This document shows, piece after piece, positions 1-8,198 of a DNA stretch of 64,000 bases (positions are counted from its first letter, which is position 1; each line of letters opens with the position of its first letter). The stretch comes from Streptomyces sp. TSRI0281 (GTDB lineage Bacteria; Actinomycetota; Actinomycetes; Streptomycetales; Streptomycetaceae), in the NCBI RefSeq assembly GCF_001905125.1, contig NZ_LWLE01000037.1, positions 372,001 through 436,000 of the forward strand, written 5' to 3'. The notes below the pieces were generated by a model. That model searched no databases. It saw nothing but the letters and a program-made list of their open reading frames with translations, and was not told the DNA's origin. The position numbers and the translations under genes were made by a program.

Positions 1-522
1 GCCGACGACGCCGTGCTTGGCCGCGACGTACGCGGGCGAACCGGCGAAGCCGTTGGTGCCGAGGATCGAGGACATGTTGACCACCGCACCGCCGCCCGCG
101 GCGACGATGGCGGGGAGTTCGTAGCGCATCGAGTAGAAGACGCCGCTGAGGTTGGTCGCCACGACGCGGTTCCAGTCCTCGATGGCGTACGCACCGGTGG
201 GGTTGCTCGGACCGCCGATGCCCGCGTTGTTGACGGCCAGGTGGAGTGCGCCGAAGGTGTCGACGGTGAAGCGGACGGCGGCCTCGACGGAGGCCGGGTC
301 GGTCACGTCCATGGCGACCGCGGCGGCCTTCGCGCCGGTGCTCTCCAGCTCGGCGGCGGCCTTGCGCGCGGCTTCCTCGTCGTAGTCGGCGACGACGACG
401 GCCGCACCGCTCGCGGCGAGCCGCCCGGCCAGGGCGAGGCCGATGCCGGACGCGCCACCGGTGATGAGGGCGGTCCGGCCGGCGAACTCCGTGTCGGACG
501 TGGCGGGGGTGTCGGTGCTCAT
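1..522 (-). CDS. SDR family oxidoreductase, 3' end cut by window edge
   Basis: This is a classical short-chain dehydrogenase/reductase, an NAD(P)-dependent enzyme that oxidises or reduces an unknown alcohol or carbonyl. Reading down from the ATG at 522, a Rossmann motif TGGASGIG appears about 20 residues in, NNAG follows near residue 95, and the catalytic pair YVAAK lies just before the window edge, so only the C-terminal third is missing. Its ATG overlaps the TGA of the upstream TetR gene in an ATGA arrangement. The two are therefore almost certainly co-transcribed and translationally coupled, and the reductase is the likely target of that regulator. The substrate cannot be read from sequence. 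Confidence 0.9.
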   Translation of the reverse strand, partial: MSTDTPATSDTEFAGRTALITGGASGIGLALAGRLAASGAAVVVADYDEEAARKAAAELESTGAKAAAVAMDVTDPASVEAAVRFTVDTFGALHLAVNNAGIGGPSNPTGAYAIEDWNRVVATNLSGVFYSMRYELPAIVAAGGGAVVNMSSILGTNGFAGSPAYVAAKHGVVG

Positions 523-1190
523 GATGTTGCCTTTCCTTCTGTGGTGCTGTGCGGTGCCGTGGCGGCCTGCCGCTGGGTGAGCAGATCCGAGGCGAGGGCG
601 TCGAACGCCTGGACGACCAGCTCGGGCAACGCGTCCTGGCGGCTCCCTCGCACCCAGGCGGCCTGGGCGGCGAGCAGCGCGCCCGCTCCCGCGGCCACCG
701 TGACAGCGGGGCGGATGTCCAGCCGGGGATCGACGCCGAGCCGGTCCGCGACGATGGCGACCGAGTCCTCCTGCGCGTCCACCCGGATGTGATGGAAGGC
801 CGCGTAGAGGGTCGGTTCCCGCTCGGCGACGACCAGCAGGTCGAAGAACCGGGGGCGGCGGTGCCAGGGCTCCGCCGAGGGGTCGCCGAGCCAGTCGAGC
901 ACGGCGCGCCGGTAGGCGGTGAGCGGCGGCTCGGCGGCGGGGCGGGCCTTCAGGGCCTCGTTGATCCGGTCGCCGTCGCCCCGTACGGAGTCGAGGACGG
1001 CGGCTTCCTTGCTCGGGAAGTACCGGCTGAAGGTGCGTCGGTCGACATCCGCGGTCTCCGCGATCTCCTCGACCGTCACACTCCGCAGTCCTCGGTCGAG
1101 TACGAGCTCGAACGCGGCCTGCGCCAGCGTCTCCCGGGTCCGGCGGGCCTTGCGGCTGCGCCTCTCCGGGATGTTCCGTTCCGGATTCAT
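519..1190 (-). CDS. TetR/AcrR family transcriptional regulator
   Basis: This is a one-domain repressor of the TetR family. The N-terminal helix-turn-helix is visible in the first 60 residues, including VTVEEIAETADVDRRTFSRY and then FPSKEAAV. The remainder is the helical ligand-binding and dimerisation domain. I start at the ATG at 1190 (MNPERN). An upstream GTG or ATG at 1220 would only add ten residues unlike the family. The gene overlaps the SDR gene by 4 nt, and TetR regulators usually control their own operon, so autoregulation with the SDR is likely. The ligand is unknown. I could not define a convincing operator in the short upstream gap. Confidence 0.9.
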   Translation of the reverse strand: MNPERNIPERRSRKARRTRETLAQAAFELVLDRGLRSVTVEEIAETADVDRRTFSRYFPSKEAAVLDSVRGDGDRINEALKARPAAEPPLTAYRRAVLDWLGDPSAEPWHRRPRFFDLLVVAEREPTLYAAFHHIRVDAQEDSVAIVADRLGVDPRLDIRPAVTVAAGAGALLAAQAAWVRGSRQDALPELVVQAFDALASDLLTQRQAATAPHSTTEGKATS

Positions 1191-1292
1191 ACATGCACCG
1201 TACACCCGAAAATGTCCCACCGCGACACTCGTCCCATCAGGACATCACGGGACGGGGTGTGGGGTGTGTCGGGTGTGTCGCCGCGCCTCCGG

Positions 1293-2507
1293 CTACCGGT
1301 CGCCGAGGGGCTCCACGGCCCGCAGGGCGTTCCCGGGCACGGCCTCGGCCCGCCGCCCGCCGCCGGACGGGGCCCGGCGCAGGGCGAGGGCGGCGACATC
1401 GTCGCGCCTGACGCCACCGGAGAAGTCCTCCAGGTCGGCGTGGAGCGAGTCCAGGACCTCGCGCGGGCCCCGCCGCGCCCAGCGGCCGAGCCGGTCGTCC
1501 AGGGGGTAGAAGTCGCCGGAGGCGTCACGGGCCTCGGTGACGCCGTCGGTGAAGACCAGCAGCGTCGCGCCCGGGGGGAAGTCGAACCATTCCGCCGTAC
1601 GCGCCTCACGGCTCAGCTCGGCCATGCCGAGGGGTACGTGAGCCCGCTGGAGGGCGATCGCCGACGCCTCGCCGTTGTGCAGCAGTCGCGGCGGCAGATG
1701 GCCGCAGTTGACCGCCTCCACCCGGTCTCCGCCGTCGAACCCGAGGATCAGCGCCGTCACGAACCGCTCGGTCTCACCGGTCTGGGAGGAGAACGCGTTG
1801 TGCCGCACGACAGCGTCCTCCAGGGCGTCCACCACGCCGGTGAGTGTGGGTTCGCGGATGGCGGCCTCACGGAACGCGCCGAGCGCGGCGAAGCCCGCGC
1901 CGATGGCAGGGAGCCCCTTGCCCTGGACATCACCGATGATCACCCGGGTGCCGTACGGCGACTCGACGACCTCGTAGATGTCACCGCCGACGAACCGGTC
2001 CTCCTCGATCGGCTCGTAGAGCCCGTACGCGAAGACCTGGTCGGTCAGGACCGGCAGCGGGCGCAGGATCTGGCGCTGGAGCGCGACGGCGGCGGAGCGC
2101 AGCCTGGCGATCTGCCGGGCGTGCCGGATGCGGGCCGCACAGGAACCGACACCCAGGGCGCAGGCCAGCACGGTGAAGCCGATGCCCAGTACCAGGTCCC
2201 AGAAGGACCCGTCCGAGGCGATACGGGAACCGACGACCACGATCATGATCCAGCCGGCCACCCCCACCGTCTGGCGGACCGTGCAGAAGACGGAGGCCAG
2301 GGCGGGGACGACGACCAGCAGCGGGGCCACCTCGAAGTCGTCACCGGTGAAGACGTGCAGGAGCACGACCGCGAGGGTCAGCAGCGCCAGCCCCCCGGCC
2401 AGCGGCCAGTTCCCGATCCGGGGTGCGCCCGCCGCCGCCTCGCTCGCGTCCGCGCCCGGCAGCTCCGCCCCGCGCACGGCTGCCGCTCGCTGAAGGCCCA
2501 TGGCCAC
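1293..2507 (-). CDS. membrane-anchored SpoIIE-type PP2C protein phosphatase
   Basis: This is a serine/threonine phosphatase of the SpoIIE/RsbU class, which typically dephosphorylates anti-anti-sigma factors. Residues about 34-123 form roughly four membrane segments. The catalytic domain follows, with the metal-binding motifs VGGDIYEV (173-180), GDVQGKG (192-198), FTDGVTEARD and RRDDVAALALR. There is no PAS or GAF sensor, so the membrane domain may be the input. The GTG at 2507 is preferred over the ATG at 2501 because AGGAGG sits 6 nt upstream of the GTG. The gene lies downstream of the GNAT gene on the same strand, with three DosR-like boxes just ahead of it. The substrate is not visible, although a SigB/F-type sigma gene lies nearby. 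Confidence 0.92.
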   Translation of the reverse strand: MAMGLQRAAAVRGAELPGADASEAAAGAPRIGNWPLAGGLALLTLAVVLLHVFTGDDFEVAPLLVVVPALASVFCTVRQTVGVAGWIMIVVVGSRIASDGSFWDLVLGIGFTVLACALGVGSCAARIRHARQIARLRSAAVALQRQILRPLPVLTDQVFAYGLYEPIEEDRFVGGDIYEVVESPYGTRVIIGDVQGKGLPAIGAGFAALGAFREAAIREPTLTGVVDALEDAVVRHNAFSSQTGETERFVTALILGFDGGDRVEAVNCGHLPPRLLHNGEASAIALQRAHVPLGMAELSREARTAEWFDFPPGATLLVFTDGVTEARDASGDFYPLDDRLGRWARRGPREVLDSLHADLEDFSGGVRRDDVAALALRRAPSGGGRRAEAVPGNALRAVEPLGDR

Positions 2508-2606
2508 GGTGTGCCTCCTGTTCGGTCCTCGGTCCCGGGTGTCGGCCGTCGGTAGGACGGGTCCCTCACCCAGTGGACCGGGGGCCGTGGCGTCGGCACA
2601 CGAGTC

Positions 2607-3551
2607 TTACGACCCCGAGCGCGGGCCGAAGGTCCCGGTCGGGACTTTCGGCCCGGGACCTTCGGCACGGGCGGGGGCGCCGAAGGCCCCGGCTGCCGGG
2701 CCGGTGGCAACCCCCGGGCCGGGGACGGGAGCGGGCCGGGCAACCGTGACCTGCTGGGGAACGAGGGCCGACAGGAACTCCGTCCTGCGGCGCAGCCGGA
2801 AGCCGAGGGCTTCGTACAGCCGGACGGCGTTGGTGTTGGACGCGGAGGCGTGCAGGAACGGGATCTCGCCGCGTTCCCTGATCCCGTGGGCGACCGCCCG
2901 GACGAGCCGGCCCGCGAGCCCCTGCCCCCGGACGGACTCGTCGGTGCAGACCCCGCTGATCTCGGTCCAGCCGGGCGGGTGCAGCCGCTCCCCCGCCATC
3001 GCGACAAGGACGCCGGAGCGGCGGATGCCCAGGTAGGTGCCGAGTTCTATGGTGCGGGGCAGAAAGGGGCCGGGGCGGGTGCGGGCCACCAGATCCAGCA
3101 TCTCGGGGACATCGGCGGGTCCCAGGAGCACAGCCTCGGGGTCCGGCGCCGCGGCCACCGACTCGTCGACGAGCTGGACACCCTCGGCGTGGAAGAGGAT
3201 CTCCCAGTCCCCGGGCGGCGGCTCACGGAACGCGGTCAGGGTGACCGGGGCCCCGGGACCGGCGAGAGCGGCGACATCGGACCAGTCCTGGGCGTCCGGG
3301 TCGTCCGGCAGGGCGAGCCACGGAGTGACATCGACGGGATAGCGCAGGATGCGGCCGCGGCGCTCCGCGAAGTGGGCGTGCGGGCCGGTCAGCGAGGAGC
3401 GGGCGGGGTTGTCCAGCGGATGGGCCGGGTGGCCGGCGGAGGAATGTACGGGCACGAGCGTCTTTCCTGTCTCGGATGCGGGGGTGGATACGGACGCGGA
3501 CGCGGATACGGCGGCGGGGGCTGGAGCGGGGGTGGCGGCGGGAGCGCTCAT
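2607..3551 (-). CDS. GNAT family N-acetyltransferase with low-complexity ends
   Basis: This is a GCN5-related acetyltransferase that transfers acetyl from acetyl-CoA to an unknown amine. The acetyl-CoA loop is clear in VCTDESVRGQGLAGRLVRAV near residues 200-220, followed by NTNAVRLYEALGF, the usual C-terminal GNAT strand and helix. The first 30 residues are Ala/Pro/Ser-rich, and the last 40 are Pro/Gly-rich and overlap a DosR-like hairpin region, so both ends are probably disordered. The start ATG at 3551 overlaps the stop of the upstream oxidoreductase gene by 4 nt (ATGA), indicating one operon. The pairing of an acetyltransferase with a quinone-reductase-like enzyme suggests detoxification, but that is inference. 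Confidence 0.85.
   Translation of the reverse strand: MSAPAATPAPAPAAVSASASVSTPASETGKTLVPVHSSAGHPAHPLDNPARSSLTGPHAHFAERRGRILRYPVDVTPWLALPDDPDAQDWSDVAALAGPGAPVTLTAFREPPPGDWEILFHAEGVQLVDESVAAAPDPEAVLLGPADVPEMLDLVARTRPGPFLPRTIELGTYLGIRRSGVLVAMAGERLHPPGWTEISGVCTDESVRGQGLAGRLVRAVAHGIRERGEIPFLHASASNTNAVRLYEALGFRLRRRTEFLSALVPQQVTVARPAPVPGPGVATGPAAGAFGAPARAEGPGPKVPTGTFGPRSGS
2623..2668. promoter_or_regulatory. three adjacent DosR/DevR-like boxes
   Basis: Three 14-mers lie almost end to end. GGGCCGAAGGTCCC is at 2623-2636, its inverse with one change, GGGACTTTCGGCCC, is at 2641-2654, and GGGACCTTCGGCAC is at 2655-2668. They resemble the GGGACTTNNGNCCC core bound by mycobacterial DosR and its Streptomyces counterpart. 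They fall inside the last codons of the GNAT gene and 115-160 nt upstream of the SpoIIE phosphatase start, a plausible promoter position. An RNA hairpin at the gene end is the alternative reading. Confidence 0.5.
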
Positions 3552-4468
3552 CGGGCCACCTCGATCACGATCTTTCCGCGTGCGTGGCCGCTTTCCACCG
3601 TACGCAGTGCCCGGTCGGCCTCGGCCAGCGGGAACGTCCGCGTCACATGGGTGCGCAGGGCTCCGCCGACGACGAGGCGCGCCAGTTCGTCGAGCACGGC
3701 CGCGGAACGGGTCCGGCGCACGGCCGCACCGCCCAGCTCGGCGACCTCCCCCGGCGACCCGGCGCTGATCAGCCGCTTCCGGTCCCCCACCACGGCGGCG
3801 GCGGCCGTCAGTGCCTCGCCGCCGGCCAGATCGAAGGCCGCGTCGACGCCCTCGGGGGCAGCGGCCCGTATCCGGTCCTCGACTCCGGGCCCGTACGTCA
3901 CCTGAATGGCGCCCAGCGATTCGACGAGGTCCTGCTTGGCGGCGCTCGCCGTACCGAGGACCCGGATCCCGAAGTGGCGGGCGAGCTGCACCACGGCCAC
4001 ACCGACACCGCCACCGGCTCCGGTGACCAGCAGGGTGGAGCCGGGAGCCGCGTCGAGCTGGCGCAGTCCGTCGTACGCGGTGGCCGCCGCGACCGGCAGC
4101 ACCGCCGCGTCCGTGAACGACAGCCCGTCCGGCTTGTGGGCGGTGGCGTCGGCCGCCAGCAGGGCGTACTCGGCGTAACCGCCGGTCAGCGGGGAGCCGA
4201 AGACCGGCTGACCGGGCGCGAAGCCCTCGACGCCCGGCCCGACCGCCTCCACCGTCCCCGACACCTCGCTGCCGAAGACACCCGGCAGGGGCGCCGGATC
4301 ACTTCCCGGTCTGCGGAGACCGGACCGCCGCTTCCAGTCGACCGGGTTGACCCCGGCCGCCCGGACGGCGACGAGCAGTTCGCCGGGCCCGGCGACGGGC
4401 ACCGGCTGCTCGATGAAGGCTTCCGCCTCGGGTCCGCCGTAGCGGTGGAATATGTACGCCTTGGGCAT
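3548..4468 (-). CDS. NADP-dependent quinone oxidoreductase-like MDR protein
   Basis: This is a zinc-free medium-chain dehydrogenase/reductase of the quinone oxidoreductase type, reducing quinones or enones with NADPH. The N-terminal GroES-like fold shows AAGVNPVDWKRRSG and VFGSEVSGTVEAVGPGV. The Rossmann domain has VTGAGGGVGVAVVQLA, and the C-terminus ends HARGKIVIEV, all typical. No structural-zinc cysteine cluster is present. The start is the ATG at 4468 (MPKAYIF). An upstream in-frame start at 4588 adds 40 residues without family resemblance. Length from 4468 is 306 residues, normal for the family. It is the first gene of a two-gene unit with the GNAT. Confidence 0.9.
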   Translation of the reverse strand: MPKAYIFHRYGGPEAEAFIEQPVPVAGPGELLVAVRAAGVNPVDWKRRSGLRRPGSDPAPLPGVFGSEVSGTVEAVGPGVEGFAPGQPVFGSPLTGGYAEYALLAADATAHKPDGLSFTDAAVLPVAAATAYDGLRQLDAAPGSTLLVTGAGGGVGVAVVQLARHFGIRVLGTASAAKQDLVESLGAIQVTYGPGVEDRIRAAAPEGVDAAFDLAGGEALTAAAAVVGDRKRLISAGSPGEVAELGGAAVRRTRSAAVLDELARLVVGGALRTHVTRTFPLAEADRALRTVESGHARGKIVIEVAR

Positions 4469-4872
4469 GAGGTCCCTCGTTCCGGTCCGTCTCGGGTCCG
4501 CCGGACGGCCGCGGGCGCCCGACAGCAGCGGAAAGGCGAGGGGACCGGATCGTATTCCCCGGGCGGCGGACTGTTCACGGACCCGCAATCAAGAGGTCAC
4601 GGCGCTGGCGCCGGACCGGGGACCGGGCCGCCCACCGCGTCGTAGCCGCGGCGGGCGGGCTCGATGCCAGGGCCCACTTCCGGGGCGGGTGTGACCGCCT
4701 TCTCGGGTACAGCGCTTACGGCTCGGGTCACCTTGAGGTGCCTCTCTTTCCGAAAAGTGCCTTCTTCCGGCACCCTCGGCCGGTCTTCTACGGTTTCCGC
4801 GTAACCCACAGCGAGCAGGCCCCGCTCCGGGCCCCGCTCGCTGTGCCGGAAAGCCGCGGAGAGGCATCCCCC
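4469..4872. other. divergent intergenic region before oxidoreductase and VOC genes
   Basis: About 400 nt separate the divergently transcribed quinone oxidoreductase and VOC genes. Both promoters must lie here, but I could not place -10 or -35 elements with confidence. Open frames crossing it have poor codon bias and no recognisable domain. The only clear structure is the stem-loop at 4807-4845. Confidence 0.5.
4807..4845 (+). promoter_or_regulatory. leader stem-loop upstream of VOC gene
   Basis: CACAGCGAGC at 4807-4816 pairs perfectly with GCTCGCTGTG at 4836-4845. The 19-nt loop itself contains GGCCC and GGGCC that can pair. The structure ends 27 nt before the VOC start codon and so would form in its 5' leader. 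It could be an attenuator, a stabilising leader hairpin, or a DNA operator. There is no U-tract. Confidence 0.5.
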
Positions 4873-5247
4873 ATGACCATCCTCAAGACTTACGCACGCC
4901 TGTGGGCCGACGACATGGACGCGAGCCTGCCACTGCTGCGGCAGCTCGTCGGCGGCGAACCGGATCTGCGTTTCGCCTTCGACTCGATCGAGCTCGCGGC
5001 CATCGGCGACTTCCTCGTCATCGCCGGTCCGGCGGAACAACGCGCGCGGTACACCCATGCCTCGGCGACGGTGGTCGTCTCCGACCTCGATGAACTGTCC
5101 GCCCGGCTCGCCGCGAGCGGCGGGCGGATCACCGCGCCTGAGGCCACCGGCCCGACCGGCCGCTACCTCTACGCACGGCATGCAGGCGGGGCGGAGGTCG
5201 AGTACGTGGAGTGGGTCCCGGAGCTCGTCAGCAGGATCACCCCCTGA
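4873..5247 (+). CDS. VOC (glyoxalase/bleomycin-resistance fold) protein
   Basis: This is a small single-domain protein of the vicinal oxygen chelate superfamily, 124 residues. The beta-alpha-beta-beta-beta pattern is visible: KTYARLWADDMDASLPLLRQ opens the domain and VVVSDLDELSARLAASGG sits mid-domain, with a C-terminal VEYVEWVPE strand carrying a possible metal-binding glutamate. Such proteins act as lyases, dioxygenases or drug-binding resistance proteins, and the sequence does not decide which. The ATG at 4873 follows a purine-rich GGAGAGG at a workable distance. Upstream in-frame codons to 4738 look non-coding. It is monocistronic, with a strong hairpin about 140 nt downstream. Confidence 0.85.
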   Translation: MTILKTYARLWADDMDASLPLLRQLVGGEPDLRFAFDSIELAAIGDFLVIAGPAEQRARYTHASATVVVSDLDELSARLAASGGRITAPEATGPTGRYLYARHAGGAEVEYVEWVPELVSRITP

Positions 5248-5389
5248 CGGATCCGGTCGGCGAATCCGGTCGACAAGGCCCGTTGACACGCGTACACGTG
5301 GTCGGGCAACCGTCGAATTCGACTCAACCACCGTTCAATACGCGCCGGTCGGGCCCCAATCGCCGCCCGGCTGTGGCAGTCTGGTGGAG

Positions 5390-5426
5390 ACCGCCCCACC
5401 GGGCTCCCCCGTACCGGTGGGGCGGT
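5390..5426 (+). terminator. 13-bp perfect stem-loop terminator after VOC gene
   Basis: ACCGCCCCACCGG (5390-5402) and CCGGTGGGGCGGT (5414-5426) form a perfect 13-bp stem with an 11-nt loop, followed by TCTT. This fits an intrinsic-type Streptomyces terminator lacking a long U-tract. It lies between the VOC stop and the sigma-factor gene. Confidence 0.75.
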
Positions 5427-5501
5427 TCTTCGTGTCCTGCGCGTCTCCGGTGTCCCGCCACCGTCGGCGCCCGGCGGTTCTCCCACGTACCGCACGCCCC
5501 C

Positions 5502-5566
5502 TCATGACACCCCTTCATGAGAGCCCTTCATGACACCCCTTCATGACGGCCGCTCATCACGGCCGC
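5502..5566. repeat. five 13-bp iterons upstream of the sigma-factor gene
   Basis: TCATGA begins at 5502, 5515, 5528 and 5541, exactly 13 bp apart, followed by a degenerate TCATCA at 5554. Full units include TCATGACACCCCT (5502 and 5528), TCATGAGAGCCCT (5515) and TCATGACGGCCGC (5541). TCATGA is itself palindromic, so every unit could be a half or full protein site. The array ends about 130 nt before the sigma-gene ATG, and nothing else gene-like occupies 5248-5698. It may be an iterated operator, or a slippage-generated repeat without function. Confidence 0.8.
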
Positions 5567-5698
5567 TCAGCGCCGAACACGTCGATTCCCGGCCAATTCC
5601 CCACGTGTGACCCGTTCGATCCGTCCGGGACGCATGGGAGTCATGGGTGAGGGCAGGCGCTTAAACCTCATGGCCTACGACCAGGGGAGCGTGACGAG

Positions 5699-6592
5699 AT
5701 GACGGCGCACACCGCGCAGACCGCCACCACTGCGGAACGGACCGGCGCAGTGGAACAAGCAGACTTCGCCGAGCAGCTGCCATGGATCGAGGATGCCGGG
5801 AAGATCGCACCGAAGGACGCACGCAAGCTGTCGAAGCTCTTCTTCGACCGGCTCCAGGAACTGGAAGAGGGCACCCGGGAGCACCAGTACGCACGGAACA
5901 CGCTCATCGAGATGAACCTGTCCCTGGTCCGGTTCGCCGCGGGCCGGTTCCGCAACCGGGGCAGCGGCGACATGGAGGACATCATCCAGGTCGGCACGAT
6001 CGGTCTGATCAAGGCGATCGACCGGTTCGACCTCTCCCGCGAGGTCGAGTTCACCTCGTTCGCCGTCCCGTACATCGTCGGCGAGATCAAACGATTCTTC
6101 CGGGACACCAGCTGGGCCGTGCACGTGCCGCGCCGGCTGCAGGAGTTGCGCGTCGACCTCGCCAAGTCGAAGGAGTCCCTAGCGGGCGATCTCGACCGGG
6201 ACCCCACCGTTCACGAACTGGCCGAGCATCTGGGCATCGAGGAGGCGGAGGTCACCGAGGGCATCGTCGCGTCCAACGGGTACACGGCGGGTTCGCTGGA
6301 CATGCCGACCGACACCTCGCAGTCGGGACGCCACAACGCGGGCGGGCGCACCTTCGCCGATGTCCTGGGCGAACCGGACCCGGCCATGGAGAGCGTGGAG
6401 AATCTGCACGCGCTCGCTCCGCTGCTCGGGGAGCTGGACGCCCGCGAGCGCCGCATCATCGACATGCGCTTCGGCCAGGAGCTGACGCAGGCGCAGATCG
6501 GCGTGGAACTCGGGATCTCCCAGATGCATGTGTCGCGGCTGCTGAGCCGCATGCTGCGCCGGCTGCGCAGCGGCATGCTCACCCAGGAGTAG
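5699..6592 (+). CDS. SigB/SigF/SigG-family RNA polymerase sigma factor
   Basis: This is an alternative sigma factor of the sporulation and stress class (297 residues). Region 2 is clear: DMEDIIQVGTIGLIKAIDRF at 91-110 and FTSFAVPYIVGEIKRFFRD after it. Region 3 carries VHVPRRLQELR at about 141-151, and the region-4 helix-turn-helix is QAQIGVELGISQMHVSRLLS at 265-284. Streptomyces encode many paralogues of this class that respond to osmotic stress or control spore maturation, and I cannot assign this copy to one. No anti-sigma gene is adjacent, but HATPase and SpoIIE-type partners occur elsewhere in the window. The ATG at 5699 follows AGGGGAG. The upstream iteron array is the likely regulatory region. 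Confidence 0.93.
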   Translation: MTAHTAQTATTAERTGAVEQADFAEQLPWIEDAGKIAPKDARKLSKLFFDRLQELEEGTREHQYARNTLIEMNLSLVRFAAGRFRNRGSGDMEDIIQVGTIGLIKAIDRFDLSREVEFTSFAVPYIVGEIKRFFRDTSWAVHVPRRLQELRVDLAKSKESLAGDLDRDPTVHELAEHLGIEEAEVTEGIVASNGYTAGSLDMPTDTSQSGRHNAGGRTFADVLGEPDPAMESVENLHALAPLLGELDARERRIIDMRFGQELTQAQIGVELGISQMHVSRLLSRMLRRLRSGMLTQE

Positions 6593-6750
6593 CCGCCGGA
6601 TCCCTTGTGTTGCTTCCGTATTGCAGCTTCGTGGCCAAGCAGGCGACACGCTTCTCGGACCCGCACCCTGCCCTCTACGGTGCGTAGTCAGCCCGTCGAC
6701 AGCGCGTGCTTCTTGCCGATCAGCCACTGAACCAGCGTGCGAGGAAACAC

Positions 6751-8112
6751 ATGAGCCAGCCCCTCGACTCCGTCACCGCAGGGCACACGCCCGAGGACCA
6801 CGACCGGCAGGAGGCCGGACCCGCCTGGTCGTTCGAGACCAAGCAGATCCACTCCGGCGCGTCCCCCGACCCGACGACGGGTGCCCGTGCGGTGCCGATC
6901 TACCAGACGTCGTCGTTCGTCTTCCGCGACACCCAGCACGCCGCCGACCTGTTCTCGCTCGCCGAACCGGGCAACATCTACACCCGCATCCACAATCCCA
7001 CCCAGGACGTTCTGGAGCAGCGGATCGCGGCGCTGGAGGGCGGCGTCGCGGCCGTCGCGCTCGCCTCGGGGCAGGCGGCGGAGACCCTGGCGATCCTGAC
7101 ACTGGCCGGTGCCGGGGACCACATCGTCTCCTCCACCTCGCTCTACGGCGGCACGTACAACCTGTTCCGGCACACGCTCCCCCGGTTCGGCATCGAGGTG
7201 TCGTTCGTCGACGACCCCGACGACATCGCGCAGTGGCAGGCCGCGATCCGGCCCAACACCAAGGCGCTGTTCGCGGAGACGCTCGGCAATCCGCGCGGTG
7301 ACGTCCTGGACATCCGGGCCGTCGCGGACGCGGCGCACGGGGCCGGACTGCCCCTCATCGTCGACAACACCGTGCCCACGCCCTACCTCCTGCGGCCGAT
7401 CGAGCACGGCGCGGACATCGTCGTCCACTCCGCGACGAAGTTCCTCGGCGGGCACGGCACCACGCTCGGCGGGGTGGTCGTGGACGGTGGCACCTTCGAC
7501 TTCGGTACGCACTCCGAGCGCTTCCCCGACTTCCACACCCCCGACCCGAGCTACCACGGGCTGCGCTACTGGCCGGATCTCGGACCGTCCGCCTTCGCCG
7601 TGAAGCTCCGCGTCCAGCTGCTGCGCGACCTGGGGCCCGCGCTCTCTCCGCACTCGGCGTTCCTGCTGCTCCAGGGGGTGGAGACGCTGAGCCTCCGGCT
7701 GGAGCGGCACACCTCCAACGCGCTGGCGCTCGCCCGGTGGCTGGAGCAGCGCGACGAGGTGGCGGCGGTGCACTACGCCGGTCTGGAGTCGAACCGCTGG
7801 TACGAGGCGGGGCAGCACTATCTGCCGCGCGGTGCCGGTGCGGTGCTGTCGTTCGAGCTGCGGGACGGGGCCGAGGCGGGCAAGCGGTTCGTGGACGCGG
7901 TCGAGCTGTTCAGCCACCTCGCCAACATCGGTGACGTACGGAGCCTGATCATCCACCCCGCGTCGACCACGCACAGCCAGCTGACCGAGGAGCAGCTCGC
8001 CGCCACCGGTGCGACCGCCGGCCTCGTACGGCTGTCGGTGGGGCTGGAGAACGTGGACGACCTCACGGCGGATCTGGAGGCGGGATTCCGGGCCGCGAAG
8101 GCGGCGTCCTGA
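6751..8112 (+). CDS. metY: O-acetylhomoserine sulfhydrylase
   Basis: This is a PLP enzyme of the Cys/Met metabolism family that makes homocysteine from O-acetylhomoserine and sulfide. Visible family signatures are SGASPDPTTGARAVPIYQTS near the N-terminus, LASGQAAETLAIL, VDNTVPTPYLLRPI, and SATKFLGGHG with the Schiff-base lysine at about residue 230. Length from the ATG at 6751 (MSQPLDS) is 453 residues, longer than cystathionine gamma-synthases and typical of OAH sulfhydrylases. It has GAGG 6 nt upstream. It is followed immediately by metX, which supplies O-acetylhomoserine, giving a direct-sulfhydrylation methionine module. Confidence 0.95.
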   Translation: MSQPLDSVTAGHTPEDHDRQEAGPAWSFETKQIHSGASPDPTTGARAVPIYQTSSFVFRDTQHAADLFSLAEPGNIYTRIHNPTQDVLEQRIAALEGGVAAVALASGQAAETLAILTLAGAGDHIVSSTSLYGGTYNLFRHTLPRFGIEVSFVDDPDDIAQWQAAIRPNTKALFAETLGNPRGDVLDIRAVADAAHGAGLPLIVDNTVPTPYLLRPIEHGADIVVHSATKFLGGHGTTLGGVVVDGGTFDFGTHSERFPDFHTPDPSYHGLRYWPDLGPSAFAVKLRVQLLRDLGPALSPHSAFLLLQGVETLSLRLERHTSNALALARWLEQRDEVAAVHYAGLESNRWYEAGQHYLPRGAGAVLSFELRDGAEAGKRFVDAVELFSHLANIGDVRSLIIHPASTTHSQLTEEQLAATGATAGLVRLSVGLENVDDLTADLEAGFRAAKAAS

Positions 8113-8198
8113 ACCGGACGGCCACGTCCCGCACACATCCCCTCCCGCCGGCCGCCGGAGGCCGACGGGAGGGGGACCCGCCGGGCGGACGCTCCTGG

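Noticed and set aside
1200..1250. Operator for the TetR regulator (ATGTCC ... GGACAT and similar)
   Set aside because: The arms are short and far apart, and several equally weak alternatives exist in the same stretch.
549..2555. Long plus-strand frame across the TetR and SpoIIE genes
   Set aside because: It is antisense to two clearly real minus-strand genes. High G+C produces long open frames on the opposite strand.
5360..5430. Possible tRNA suggested by a strong GC hairpin
   Set aside because: There is only one long stem, with no cloverleaf, no T-loop GTTCGA and no CCA-type end. It is read as a terminator.
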